64,000 bases of DNA from Streptomyces sp. CB01635 (GTDB taxonomy: Bacteria; Actinomycetota; Actinomycetes; Streptomycetales; Streptomycetaceae), in the NCBI RefSeq assembly GCF_002803065.1, contig NZ_NNBL01000008.1, positions 62,001-126,000 of the forward strand, in the 5' to 3' direction. Numbering within the stretch: the stretch's first letter is position 1; every line of letters starts with the position of its first letter. The notes beneath the pieces are model-generated. The model did no database searches. It was not told the origin of the DNA and saw nothing but the letters and a program-made list of their open reading frames with translations. The position numbers and the translations under genes are program-made. This document shows positions 1-8,743 of the stretch, piece after piece.

Positions 1-63
1 TACGGCATTCACGGCGCATCGGCGGTAGTGATGCTGATGACCAGCATCGGTCTCCTGGTCTGA
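1..63 (+). CDS. 3' end of a membrane protein gene (partial)
   Basis: Frame 1 is open from the first base and ends in TGA at 61-63. The 20 visible residues are hydrophobic (GASAVVMLMTSIGLLV at the end), as in a last transmembrane helix. Too little is present to name a family, and a chance open stretch cannot be excluded. Confidence 0.35.
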   Translation, partial: YGIHGASAVVMLMTSIGLLV

Positions 64-262
64 CCTGGTCTGACTCGCCGTCGAGATCCGTTCCAGACTG
101 CGAGGCTCAGTAGAGCGTGTTCCGCCGAGCTTTCCGGCGGCAGGCTCGCCTGCCCATGTTCTTTCCACGTTGAGTATTTCCGATCTGCGCTCTGGCGAGA
201 GAAGATCTCTCCTGGTGGATGGCGATCAAGGCCAGGACAGCGAGGACGACTCCGGGCAAGCC

Positions 263-1795
263 TTACCCCGCCCCGGGCGCGCCCTTGCCGGGCTCGCCCT
301 CTTCAGCCGGGTCCGCCAATGGCTCCCTGCGCATCCGCCGCACCACCAGCACACCACCCGCCCCCACCACAGCCGCCGCTCCAGCCGTAAGCGTCCATAC
401 CCCCAGACCGCCGGCGTCCGTGTCGGTGTCCGCCGCCGGGGCGGGGCCGGATGCCGTCAGCCGGACCGCAACCTTGTCGTTGGCCGGCCGCGGATCCGGC
501 AGGCGCGTGCGGGCATTGTCATGGATGACTTCCGCCGACACGGCCACGGACCCCGGCCGGCTGTCCTTCCTGACGATCCGCAGCGTGAACTCGAAGAGAT
601 TCTCGCGGCCGACCTTCGTGTTCCCGTCACAGGTGTACGTACGCCCGCCATCGTGGGTCAGACAGTGCTGTTCCCATTCCTCCTCCTCGAGCTCAGGGTC
701 GTAAGGCGCCTGCACCACCTTCGCCCCAGGCGGCACGGTGAACACCGCCCGTACCTTGGCCACATTCGGATCGGCGGGGCCATGGTTGACGTAGCCGATG
801 CTGACCTTGTGCTCCGTGCCGACCTCCCCGCTCAGCGAATCGCCGCGCGCTTCGAAGTCCGCGTCGTTGGTCACCGGGACATCGATGGTGGCCGGGCTGC
901 CCGCATCGGTGGTGAAGAGCCAGTCGCCGCCATCGCCGGGATCCCGTTCCAGGCGCAGCGCCGGACCCTTGCCGCGCTGCGGATCACGTCCCAGGTCGCC
1001 CGGTTTCAGGTCGGCGTTGTACGCAGAGGCCGCATAGCTCAGCCGCGCGTCCACGGCATCCTCGCTCGTCCTGACCCTCGGAAGGGGAGCCACGCGCCAC
1101 GTCTCGCCCGGCGCAATGACGGCGTCGGGGAACAGACACCTGGTCTCGCCGGTGTCGGACAGCCGTGCACAGTTGCGGTGGCCCGCCGCCTGGTGCACGT
1201 CCCCGGCCCCATCGAAGCCCAACGCCACACCGCGCGCGGGCACATCACCGCTGTTCCGGATGAGAACCGGTACGTCGAACGCGTCCCCGGGGCCGTGCCC
1301 CCGCACGTCCTTGCCCTCGTTGACGCGGAGCTCCGGTCGTCCGGCGATCACGGTGATGCTGCCCCGGACAGGGGACACACCCGCGGCGGTCACCGTGTAC
1401 CGCAGAACTCCGGAATCCCCGGCCTTGGCTCCCGTCGCCGGACGCATGACCAGTTCCTTGTGCGACCAGCCCTGCGCCTTGGGGTTCAGGTTCATGTCGC
1501 AGCGGAAGATGCCCTCCCGCGGGGAGCAGCCGTCGCCCGCCTCGCTGATCTGCGCCACGCCCTTGATACCGCCGGCGTCGACGGTGATCCGGCCGGTGCG
1601 CAGGGGCCCGTCGTAATCGACCTCGACGGCCAGCACATTGCTGCTGGGCGGGGCTGTCTCAGGGTGCAGGCTCAGATAGAAGACCGGCCTGCTGATGTCG
1701 TGCGGCCCCGTGCCGGCCGTGGCCCGCCACGCTCCGGTCAACGCCATGATTATGGCCAGGACCGCGGCCAACGCGTAGCTCCGCCAGGAAAACAT
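263..1795 (-). CDS. Secreted, C-terminally membrane-anchored envelope protein with DUF11-like repeats
   Basis: About 510 residues from the ATG at 1795; an in-frame GTG at 1810 adds five. An N-terminal signal segment (MFSWRSYALAAVLAIIMALTG) is followed by several beta-rich extracellular modules of the kind found in DUF11/COG1361 proteins, recognisable by phrases such as PVLIRNSGDVPARGV and VSIGYVNHGPADP. Near the C-terminus an acidic, Ala-rich linker precedes one membrane helix (VWTLTAGAAAVVGAGGVLVV), basic residues RRMRRE and a short cytoplasmic tail. This is the layout of a surface protein held by a C-terminal helix. There is no LPXTG signal. Paired cysteines lie in the repeats. It stands alone, and its upstream side joins abruptly onto the remnant of a DinB gene start behind the VOC gene. 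Function is unknown; an adhesion or envelope-structural role is only a guess. Confidence 0.75.
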   Translation of the reverse strand: MFSWRSYALAAVLAIIMALTGAWRATAGTGPHDISRPVFYLSLHPETAPPSSNVLAVEVDYDGPLRTGRITVDAGGIKGVAQISEAGDGCSPREGIFRCDMNLNPKAQGWSHKELVMRPATGAKAGDSGVLRYTVTAAGVSPVRGSITVIAGRPELRVNEGKDVRGHGPGDAFDVPVLIRNSGDVPARGVALGFDGAGDVHQAAGHRNCARLSDTGETRCLFPDAVIAPGETWRVAPLPRVRTSEDAVDARLSYAASAYNADLKPGDLGRDPQRGKGPALRLERDPGDGGDWLFTTDAGSPATIDVPVTNDADFEARGDSLSGEVGTEHKVSIGYVNHGPADPNVAKVRAVFTVPPGAKVVQAPYDPELEEEEWEQHCLTHDGGRTYTCDGNTKVGRENLFEFTLRIVRKDSRPGSVAVSAEVIHDNARTRLPDPRPANDKVAVRLTASGPAPAADTDTDAGGLGVWTLTAGAAAVVGAGGVLVVRRMRREPLADPAEEGEPGKGAPGAG

Positions 1796-1852
1796 GCCCG
1801 CAGTCTGCACGACATGCCCATGTCCAGGACACCTCGGGGTCCCGCGCCGCAG

Positions 1853-2254
1853 TCACTTGGCGATTTCCCAGATGTGGCCGCCGGGGTCGCGGAAGCTGGC
1901 GGTCCGTATTCCCCAGGGCCGGTCCATGGGGCCATTGAGCAGTGTCACGCCGCGCGCGGCCAGTTCCTTACACTTCGCGTCCACATCGTCTACGGGCAGG
2001 GTGAGTTGGAAGCGGGAGCCGGCGTCAGCCTGGGCAACGCGAGCTGGCTCGATGAGGTCAGGCGCTGCGGTGGTCTTCAGCAGGTTGATGACGGTGTTGC
2101 CGAATTCGAAGACAGCCGAGTTGTCATTCTCGAAGGCCACCGGCAGTCCGAAGACCTCCCGGTAGAACCGTTTTGTGGCGTCCAAGTCCTCGACGAACAA
2201 GGTGATCGCGCTGATGCAAGTGGGCCATGAGGGGGTGCTCGTCGTCTCTGTCAC
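1853..2254 (-). CDS. VOC (glyoxalase/bleomycin resistance) family protein
   Basis: A 133-residue single-domain VOC protein read from the GTG at 2254. It begins with the beta-alpha core phrase ITLFVEDLDATKRFYREVFGLP and ends with the typical FRDPGGHIWEIAK strand. Such proteins bind a divalent metal between paired beta-alpha-beta-beta-beta units and act as lyases, dioxygenases or drug-binding proteins; the substrate cannot be read here. A second copy of the 3' two thirds, nearly identical, lies at 31278-31550 on the other strand. In both copies the stop overlaps the start of a DinB/DUF664 gene (AAGTGA). Here that partner survives only for about ten codons before homology stops near 1830. The start is uncertain because no strong ribosome site is seen. 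Confidence 0.8.
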   Translation of the reverse strand: MTETTSTPSWPTCISAITLFVEDLDATKRFYREVFGLPVAFENDNSAVFEFGNTVINLLKTTAAPDLIEPARVAQADAGSRFQLTLPVDDVDAKCKELAARGVTLLNGPMDRPWGIRTASFRDPGGHIWEIAK

Positions 2255-2326
2255 AGCTACAGAGGATCTACGAGCGGGAGGGCCACGTATAGAGGTCGGA
2301 TCGAGCGATCGCCTCGCGACGGGAAT

Positions 2327-2380
2327 GGGGCTGATGCACGATCGGGTGACATCTGAACCGGCCTGCCCTGTGGGGCGGGT
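2327..2380. repeat. Dispersed 54-bp repeat, copy 1
   Basis: This 54-bp stretch, beginning GGGGCTGATGCACGATCGGG, recurs at 16947-17000 in the same orientation with three differences. Neither copy lies in a recognisable gene. Both abut broken or orphan sequence, so the repeat may be the end of a lost mobile element; no transposase is attached to either copy. Confidence 0.7.
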
Positions 2381-2623
2381 GCGTGCGTGGGTGCCCATGT
2401 ACTGGAGTCCTGCCACGGCGCATTTGCAGGAGATGGCGCGAAGCATCCGGAACTTGCGCTTCGTATCGAGGACTTGGCGTCGATGGTGACCACGTATGTC
2501 CCGGGGGCCGCAAGGAGGCCTGGGAAGTAGCGCAGCGGGGAGGTCGTCCGGCTCAGGGCCTGCTGTGCAGTCGTCGCGTCCGGGCAGAAGCCGGCTCGTG
2601 CTGGTCCCTCGCTGCGCGCAGCC

Positions 2624-3102
2624 GTGCGCGTCGACGGTGTCGTTCAGGCTGTCCGCCGACGCCTCCAAGACCGCGACGTGAAGGCCGCCGCGCGGTACGC
2701 CGTCGCCGACGGTGGTATTGCGCATCGGGGCGGCAGCACCCAAGAACCCCGGATCCTCGGCAACACCGGATCCGTCGAGGTCACCATCCAGCTGCCAGCC
2801 GGCTCCCGCGTCGAGGCAAAATCCGCCGCCGCCGAACTCCGAGGCGCCGGAGGGCTCGGCGATGTCACCTTCGACCGCGCACAGGGACCCGTCAAGATCT
2901 GACGAAGGCGCAAGTGCCCGCCTCACCCTCCTCGACGGTGACATCTTCATCGGCCGCCTGAACGGCCCCGCACAGATCAGCACGCAAAGGGGCGACCTCA
3001 ACTTCGCCGAGGCCACCAGTGGCACCGTCGTGCTGCGCACCGAGTCCGGCGGCGTATCCATCGCCGCCGCCCGCGCCACCTCCGCCACCCTTGACGCCGG
3101 CA
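2624..3102 (+). pseudogene. DUF4097 beta-strand repeat protein, frameshifted fragment (copy 1)
   Basis: The phrases GSVEVTIQLPAGSRVEAK and FDRAQGPVKI are followed in another frame by SARLTLLDGDIFIGRL and GTVVLRTESGGVSIAAA. Together they match the beta-helical DUF4097 family, small proteins built of short repeated strands and often found in actinomycete stress or envelope operons. The reading frame breaks near 2898, where GPVKI runs into TGA while the next frame continues with DEGASARLTLL. The N-terminal quarter is missing or degenerate, and the C-terminus dissolves into a CCCCTGC repeat. Two more damaged copies lie at 7378-7552 and 30850-31212. Not expected to make a working protein. Confidence 0.7.
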
Positions 3103-3151
3103 CCCCTGCCCCCTGCCCCCTGCCCCCTGCCCCCTGCCCCCTGCCCCCTGC
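3103..3151. repeat. Seven perfect tandem copies of CCCCTGC
   Basis: Seven uninterrupted 7-bp units sit at the 3' end of the DUF4097 remnant. Because seven is not a multiple of three, each gain or loss of a unit changes the downstream reading frame. The tract looks prone to slipped-strand change, but the host gene is already broken. Confidence 0.95.
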
Positions 3152-3431
3152 GGCCAGGAAGACCGCAACGGTTCGATCAGTGTCAACAACTCGTCGTCCA
3201 CGATTCCGGCCGAGTCTCGCATCCGCTCGAACGGCCAAGTCGTCACAAACAGTCACGCCGTGCCAGAACGTCCCACACACGTCCTGTGACCGGCTCTACG
3301 GGTAAATAGTCGAGCCTCTTCGGTTCATTGGCGTCCGCTATGGCCCGTGCAGGAGCACGACGCCCTGGCGTAGAGCCCAAATACACGCCGAATCGCCGGC
3401 GAGAGTGAGCAGGCAAGGACGCGCGGGAAAC

Positions 3432-3480
3432 GCAGGCCGGGACCCTGCGGAACGCGAAGGTCCGCAGGGTCCCGGCCTGC
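3432..3480. terminator. Perfect 20-bp hairpin, terminator of the DUF6131 gene
   Basis: Arms 3432-3451 and 3461-3480 are perfect inverted repeats around a 9-base loop. They lie 50 bases beyond the stop of the minus-strand DUF6131 gene. There is no clear T-run, as is usual in actinomycetes. Confidence 0.75.
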
Positions 3481-3530
3481 CCTAAGGGTGCGTGGTGTCG
3501 CGGTCCGCGTGGACACCGATCGACGCTTCC

Positions 3531-3686
3531 CTAGAAGTAGTGCCTACGTCCCCCCACTGTGCGCCCGCTGGCGCCGAGGATCCACAGGACTGCACCGACC
3601 ACGACGAGGACGCCGCCGACCGTCGTCAGCAACGAGATACCGACCAACAGGCCTATTACGAGCAGAATGGCTCCGAGCACAATCAT
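3531..3686 (-). CDS. DUF6131 family small membrane protein (copy 1)
   Basis: A 51-residue protein of two transmembrane helices (MIVLGAILLVIGLLVGI and VGGVLVVVGAVLWILG) ending in the family signature GGRRHYF. The start at 3686 is chosen by alignment with the equally long copy at 28311-28466, which ends GGRRHYW; ATG codons at 3701 and 3746 are in frame but would add unmatched residues. Members are common in Streptomyces, where they sit near general stress genes. The molecular role is unknown; placement in the cytoplasmic membrane follows from the helices. The gene is transcribed alone and followed by a strong hairpin. Confidence 0.85.
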   Translation of the reverse strand: MIVLGAILLVIGLLVGISLLTTVGGVLVVVGAVLWILGASGRTVGGRRHYF

Positions 3687-4120
3687 GGGTGTTCCTCTCA
3701 TCAAGTCTCGTCGGTATGCGTCGGCCTTCTGTCCGCCCGACGGCATCCGCTTCCCGCCGTCTGCATAGCCGGGAACGGGTCAAAAACCCCGCCACCAGCG
3801 AATCTTGCGGGCGCTTGGTCTCTGCCGTGCTTTGTCCGTGTGCCCGTCTCTCTGCGGCCCATGCACCGACAATCCACACTCTTGCCTTCACCGAGGTTGC
3901 TCCGCCTACGTGACAGGGGGAAAAGACTGGTGGAGAACATCTCGACTCCGACGCCCCGCAGCGTCACCACGTTGCTCTTCCTGTCGTCTCTCCGATCGGA
4001 GCCTTACCGCCCGCAAGCCCACGCTTCAGGGACGACGCCGACCTCCTCCTCTGCCCGACCCAGTACCACTGATCAGACAGACACTCCCTCCAACTGATCT
4101 CCGAGCGGAGGGCTCTGCGT
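3687..4120. other. Gene-free stretch
   Basis: No reading frame here has convincing coding character. It should hold the promoters of the DUF6131 gene (leftward) and of the split gene at 4121 (rightward). A ribosome site GGAGGG lies eight bases before the ATG at 4121. Confidence 0.5.
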
Positions 4121-4645
4121 ATGCAGGGATCGCAGCATGAGCAGCCTCCGTCCGAAACTAGACTCATCGTCGTGAACCATGTCGCAGTGCGTCTTGAGCG
4201 CACCACTGATCGAGACATCCACGACGACCTCGTGCTGAGTCTCGGCACATGGCAGCACGTGTCCGACTCGTTCTACTTCGCCAACGATCCCACCACGACG
4301 GCCACCAAGAACGTGCCACAGCAGCTCGCCGGTCTCCTGGAACAATGGGTTGAGCTGGTCCGCGAGCTGACGCCGACGGGCGGCACCGTGTTTCTGCCCT
4401 TCGACTTCTCCGACGAATGCACCGGCTGGCTGCGGGTGAAGTCCCAGGACGGCAGAATTGCCCGGGTGGAAGCGGGATGAAGTCTCATCCAGGGCTGGAG
4501 CTTCAACCCCTCGGACATGACCGACATGGCTCACCGCGTCAGCGACTTCGCACCAGAGGCCGGCGCAGCAGTGGACTGTCTGATCGACGATCTACTCGCC
4601 ACGATCACCATCAATCGAAGCGCGTTCATCGAGAGCAGCAATTGA
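4121..4645 (+). pseudogene. Conserved hypothetical protein split by one in-frame TGA
   Basis: The first part codes for 119 residues from a well-placed ribosome site (GGAGGG, eight-base spacing). It ends in a TGA at 4478-4480. The same frame then stays open for 54 more codons to the TGA at 4643-4645, with normal protein character (SLIQGWSFNPSDMTDMAHRV, then a Leu/Ile-rich helix). This suggests a single 174-codon ancestor carrying one nonsense change, although readthrough or a sequencing error would look the same. I do not recognise a named domain. The protein is soluble and rather acidic. It is followed by the DUF1206 gene in the same direction. Confidence 0.6.
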
Positions 4646-4726
4646 TCCACAGGTCTTGACAATTACTCAGACACGACTCGGGAATGTGCCAGGGGTCGAC
4701 TCCTCCATTGGGGGCAGACGGTGGGT

Positions 4727-5569
4727 ATGACTCCTGGATCAGCAGCGGCACGCGGACGCGGTCAGGCGCGACGCGCCGCGAACAGCACGGCAGTTGCAGC
4801 GGGAGCCCGTGCGGGGTTCGTCGCTCGCGGGATCATCTACGTCCTGATCGGCGTTCTCTCGCTGCGGATCGCCTTCTCCGGCGGAGGTGGCAAGCAGGCG
4901 GACCGGGGCGGTGCCATCGCGGAGATCGCGGGCAAGCCCTTCGGTGCCGCTCTGCTCTGGCTGCTCGGCACAGCCCTGGCAGGTATGGCCCTGTGGAGGC
5001 TGTCCGGGGCTGCGTTCGGCCAGGCAGGGCCCGATGGCAGGAGGGCGAACAAGCGGGCCATGGCCGCAGGCCGTGCTGTCTTCTACGGATTCGTCTCGTA
5101 CTCCGTGCTGTCCTACGCGGCTGGCGACAAGAGCAGCGGAAGCGGATCCACGGACGAGAACTCCCGCGACATTACGGCGAAGGTCCTGGATTGGCCGGCA
5201 GGCCAGTGGATCGTCGCCACCGTCGGCGCCGCGGTGGCCGCGGCCGGTGTATGGATCGCGGTGAGGGCCCTCCGTCGCAAGTTCCAAGAGCACCTGAAGA
5301 TGTCCGGGGTGACGCCGAAGACCCGTCAGATGGTCACTGTGGCCGGGGTGTTCGGCGGTACGGCTCGGGGAGTCGTCTTCGCTGTCGCGGGCGGCTTCGC
5401 CCTCACGGCGGCCGTCCAGCACAAGCCCGGCAAGGCCAAGGGTATGGACGACACTCTGCGCTCCTTCGCCGATACACCTGTCGGTCCCTGGCTTCTGATG
5501 TTCATCGCGGTCGGCCTCATGGCTTACGGGATGTTCTCCTGGGCCAGCGCCCGCTGGCGAAAGCTCTGA
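4727..5569 (+). CDS. DUF1206 domain integral membrane protein
   Basis: A protein of 280 residues made of three repeated DUF1206 units, each a pair of hydrophobic helices. Recognisable phrases are FVARGIIYVLIGVLSLRIAF, a Gly-Arg-rich loop with DRGGAIAEIAGKPFG, and the C-terminal MDDTLRSFADTPVGPWLL. Six membrane helices are visible, with a short basic cytoplasmic N-terminus. GTG at 4721 is an alternative start. The family is widespread in actinobacteria and cyanobacteria without a proven function; in Streptomyces it often accompanies stress proteins, as here with DUF6131 and catalase. A frameshifted paralogue lies at 29961-30767. Confidence 0.88.
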   Translation: MTPGSAAARGRGQARRAANSTAVAAGARAGFVARGIIYVLIGVLSLRIAFSGGGGKQADRGGAIAEIAGKPFGAALLWLLGTALAGMALWRLSGAAFGQAGPDGRRANKRAMAAGRAVFYGFVSYSVLSYAAGDKSSGSGSTDENSRDITAKVLDWPAGQWIVATVGAAVAAAGVWIAVRALRRKFQEHLKMSGVTPKTRQMVTVAGVFGGTARGVVFAVAGGFALTAAVQHKPGKAKGMDDTLRSFADTPVGPWLLMFIAVGLMAYGMFSWASARWRKL

Positions 5570-5645
5570 TGCGTAGCGCTGGCAACGTGCGGTCCATGGA
5601 GCGAGACCGAGAATTGGTCTCAGAGCGGGCCACGAGTTCGAGAGC

Positions 5646-7166
5646 TCAGGCCTTCCTCTGCATGTCGCTCCGGGCAGGGTTTCCCTGCTCCTCCGCCTTG
5701 GGGTCCTTCTCGTCAGCCTTGGCCTGCACGCCCTGCTGGATGCGCTCACCGAGGGACTTGTCGATGTTGGACCAATACTCGAAGGCCCTGGCGAGGACGG
5801 GTTCACTCACCCCGTTGAGCAGGTGCCCGACGACGTTGTCCACGAGACGGTCGCGTGCGGCGTCGTCGAGGACCTCGCGCACCAGCGTGCCCGGCTGACC
5901 CCAGTCGTCGTCATCGGCATGGTCGACGTACGCAGCGCGCGTGATGTCGCCGTCCGCGTGCCAGCTCGGCGGCGCGTAGCGGCCCGTGTCGGCTGCCGGG
6001 CCGCCCTTGGAGTTGGGGGCGTAGACCGGGTCCTCGGTCTTGCGGTATGCCATGGCTCCGTCTTTGGAGTATGTGTTCAGCGGCGCAATGGGAGCGTTGA
6101 CCGGAAGCTGCTGGTAGTTGCCGCCAATGCGGTGACGGTGCGCGTCGGCGTAGGAGAAGAGTCGCGCCAGCAGCATGCGGTCGGGGCTGGGGCCGATGCC
6201 GGGGACGAGGTTGTTGGGCTGGAACGCGGCCTGTTCGATCTCGGCGTGATTGTCCGTGGGGTTGCGGTCGAGGGTCATCCTGCCGACCTCGATCAGCGGG
6301 TAGTCGCTGTGCGGCCACACCTTGGTCAGGTCGAACGGGTTGAAGCGGTAGGTGGCTGCCTCGTCGTACGGCATGACCTGCACATGCAGCGTCCAGCTCG
6401 GGTAGTCGCCGTCCCGGATGTGCTCGAAAAGGTCCCGGGTGTGGTAGTCGGTGTCGACCGCGCACATCTGGTCACCCTCGTCCTGGGTGAAGAACTCGAT
6501 GCCCTGGTCGGTCTTGAAGTGGTACTTCACCCAGAACCGCTCGCCCTGCGCGTTGATCCACATGTACGTGTGCGAGGTGTAGCCGTTCATGTGGCGCCAG
6601 CTGCGCGGGATGCCCCGATCGCCCATGAGCCACGTGACCTGGTGTGCGGACTCGGGTGAGAGGGTCCAGAAGTCCCACTGCATGTCGTGGTCGCGGAGGT
6701 TGTTGTCCGCACGACGTTTCTGGGAGCGGATGAAGTGCTGGAACTTCATCGGATCCTTCACGAAGAAGACCGGGGTGTTGTTCCCCACCATGTCGTAATT
6801 GCCATCGGTGGTGTAGAACTTGACCGCGAATCCGCGCGGGTCACGCCAGGTGTCCGGGCTCCCGCGCTCGCCGGCGACGGTCGAGAACCGGGTCACCAGA
6901 TCGGTACGCGTGCCAGGCTGGAAGACCGCGGCCTTCGTGTAGGCGCTGACGTCCGCGGTGACTTCGAAGTGGCCGAAGGCGCCGCTGCCCTTGGCGTGCG
7001 GCTGCCGCTCAGGAATGCGCTCCCGGTTGAACTGCGCCATCTGCTCGATCAGATAGGAGTCCTGCAGGAGGATCGGGCCACCGGCGCCGACGGTGAGCGA
7101 GTGCTCGTCGCTCTCGACCGGAATCCCGGCATCCGAGGTGGTCGCCTTACCTGTGACGTCGTTCAT
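5646..7166 (-). CDS. katA: Monofunctional haem catalase
   Basis: A 506-residue catalase that converts hydrogen peroxide to water and oxygen in the cytoplasm. The distal histidine is in [16 protein letters not shown] (His57), the distal asparagine in [10 protein letters not shown] (Asn129 or Asn130), and the haem-ligand tyrosine in [17 protein letters not shown] (Tyr339). Its length fits the small-subunit clade. The C-terminus carries a charged tail ([12 protein letters not shown]) and lacks the flavodoxin-like domain of large catalases. ATG at 7166 follows GAAAGGCG at a suitable distance. The gene is monocistronic and convergent with the DUF1206 gene. No OxyR or FurA gene is adjacent. The exact symbol within the several Streptomyces catalases is not certain. 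Confidence 0.96.
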   Translation of the reverse strand: MNDVTGKATTSDAGIPVESDEHSLTVGAGGPILLQDSYLIEQMAQFNRERIPERQPHAKGSGAFGHFEVTADVSAYTKAAVFQPGTRTDLVTRFSTVAGERGSPDTWRDPRGFAVKFYTTDGNYDMVGNNTPVFFVKDPMKFQHFIRSQKRRADNNLRDHDMQWDFWTLSPESAHQVTWLMGDRGIPRSWRHMNGYTSHTYMWINAQGERFWVKYHFKTDQGIEFFTQDEGDQMCAVDTDYHTRDLFEHIRDGDYPSWTLHVQVMPYDEAATYRFNPFDLTKVWPHSDYPLIEVGRMTLDRNPTDNHAEIEQAAFQPNNLVPGIGPSPDRMLLARLFSYADAHRHRIGGNYQQLPVNAPIAPLNTYSKDGAMAYRKTEDPVYAPNSKGGPAADTGRYAPPSWHADGDITRAAYVDHADDDDWGQPGTLVREVLDDAARDRLVDNVVGHLLNGVSEPVLARAFEYWSNIDKSLGERIQQGVQAKADEKDPKAEEQGNPARSDMQRKA

Positions 7167-7377
7167 GAGCTACGTGCGCCTTTCGATCGGTGTCTTCGTC
7201 ACGCCGCGAGGTCGGGCCCGCCGCTACGGAGGGTGACAGCGGCGGAGCTTCGCGGCTGATCGGCAGATACGTGGGCGTGCTGAGTCACATCCAGCCTGCG
7301 GCTTTTTCGCTCATTCGGCGCTTTTTCCTGCTCGGCCCTCCACCTGTTGGGTGGATCTCTCGGCGGTCGGGGTCCGG

Positions 7378-7552
7378 GCGCCTCGTACGCGACCGTGACC
7401 TGCTCCGCCGCCTTCACGTCCCGCCCTTCCAGCCATCCCCAAGCAGGACCTCGAACGTGGTGTCGGCCCGGTCAGCGGCGATAAACTGGATGCGTCCGGC
7501 GAGAAAGTCGAGGACTGCGGCAATCGGGTCAGGGTGTCGAACTTCTGCGTCG
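7378..7552 (-). pseudogene. DUF4097 protein, N-terminal fragment (copy 2)
   Basis: Read leftward, three frames in turn give the start of a DUF4097 protein: QKFDT, then VLDFLAGRIQFIAADRADTT, then GRDVKAAEQVTVAYEAP. After that the homology stops, so only about the first 60 residues remain, with at least two frameshifts. The fragment is back to back with the Ku remnant that begins at 7622. The same divergent arrangement recurs at 30850-31275. Confidence 0.65.
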
Positions 7553-7621
7553 GGTGCTCCGCCCGCGGGTGGTGTGCGGTCACGCCTGAGGCCAGACCCC
7601 ATGGGGCACCTGGAGGCACTG

Positions 7622-7917
7622 ATGCCCAGTCGTCCGATCCGGAGCGAAGCGATCTCTGTTGGCCTGGTCACGGCGCCTTGCAAGCTCGAGGCAGCCACCG
7701 AAAGCCACAGGCTCAGTCTCCGCCGGATCCACTTCGAGGACAGCGGCCGGATCCGCTACCGCAAGGTCTGCGAGTTGGCCGGCCAGCAGCTGACCTCATA
7801 TCCGCCGATGGTCCAGCAGAAGGCCGCGGCCAAGAAGCGAGGACCTGCGAGGAAGGCAGCGTCGCCCATGAGGACGGCTCCGAAGAAGGAGACCTCCGGC
7901 GCCGGAAGTCCGCCTGA
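7622..7917 (+). pseudogene. ku: Ku (non-homologous end joining) gene remnant with large internal deletion
   Basis: The first 50 codons match bacterial Ku: IRSEAISVGLVTAPCKLE, then HRLSLRRIHFEDSGRIRYRK. The frame then jumps, without the beta-barrel bridge and core, to the Lys/Ala-rich C-terminal extension typical of actinomycete Ku (VQQKAAAKKRGPARKAAS). Near the end a further frameshift separates it from its probable stop at 7915-7917. Intact Ku is about 300 residues, forms a dimeric ring on DNA ends and recruits LigD. This remnant cannot do so. Two other Ku remnants lie at 31225-31275 and 45097-45861, and no intact copy is in the window. Confidence 0.75.
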
Positions 7918-7935
7918 ACGGCGAGGAGAAGCATC

Positions 7936-8229
7936 ATGGCAGCGAAGCAGACCGTCTACCACGTCACACCGTCCGGCGAACGGGCTGCGGACGCGGGGGT
8001 GAAGTGGCAGGTAGAGGGCAGGGAGGGCCGTCGGCTGCTGCACGAGCCGCACCGCACGCAGAAGGACGCGATCGACTCCGCACGTGACCGGGCCAAGGAG
8101 CACACCCCCGCGCAGGTCGTCGTCCACGCCCGCGACGGGCACATCCGCACCGCGTACGCCTACGGCGACGCTTCCGCGGGATCCCCCGACAATCGTGGCC
8201 GCAAGGCAGGGGGCGGGGGCCTCTTCTAG
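7936..8229 (+). CDS. DUF2188 domain protein
   Basis: A 97-residue basic protein starting at ATG 7936 behind a good ribosome site (GGCGAGGAGAAGC). The N-terminal half is the DUF2188 fold: YHVTPSGERAADAGVKWQVE, an Arg/Lys-rich middle with QKDAIDSARDRAKEH, then AQVVVHARDGHIRTAY. A Gly-rich tail follows. Such proteins are short, soluble and of unknown function; they are frequent next to Ku or stress genes in actinomycetes. It follows the Ku remnant by 18 bases and may once have been in its operon. Confidence 0.8.
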   Translation: MAAKQTVYHVTPSGERAADAGVKWQVEGREGRRLLHEPHRTQKDAIDSARDRAKEHTPAQVVVHARDGHIRTAYAYGDASAGSPDNRGRKAGGGGLF

Positions 8230-8743
8230 GACCTCCCATGAGCGTGCGGTCCTGGAACACAGCGCGATGGCCGAGCCGCTGCGCCGCGCGGTCCACCAGC
8301 GCGTGGAGCAGCCCCGCCGGGGTACGCGGGACGCCAGGACCGCATCCACGTCCTGTGACGGACGGGCCGCAGCCGTGCCCGTGCCCCTCGCCACCGACGA
8401 GCAGCTGGCCACCGTGCCGCTTGCCATCGCTATGTCTTCGGGGGACGTATTCAACGACGACCCGGGTCAACGATGGTGAGGAAGCATCCATGGCCTGGCG
8501 ACGGACACGTCTCCGCCGGGGGCACACTGCGCTCTGCGTCAGGCGGTCGCGTACTGCGCTGCCCAGCTCGGCCACGCTCGGCTGAATGGGCCACAGGCAG
8601 GTCATGTCCGTGGGCAGTAAGCGGATGAAGGACAAGGCTGATCGTCGCCGTGCGCACACGCCTTCCAGGTCCTACGCCCGATCACCAGCTGGCAGCTCGT
8701 AGCAAAGCGATCGCCTGGGTGCGGAACCCCTAGTTGGTCCGGG
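8230..8743. other. Gene-free stretch
   Basis: Several long frames overlap here but none shows a family signature or a good ribosome site with consistent codon use. I take it as decayed or non-coding sequence between the DUF2188 gene and the 3' end of the kinase gene. Confidence 0.4.

Noticed and set aside
170-2230. Long rightward frame opposite the secreted protein and VOC gene
   Set aside because: It is the GC-driven antisense shadow of two genes with clear domain character; its product is Arg/Gly-rich without motifs.
3103-3151. Short regular repeat as a CRISPR array
   Set aside because: Units are 7 bp without spacers, and no cas genes are near.
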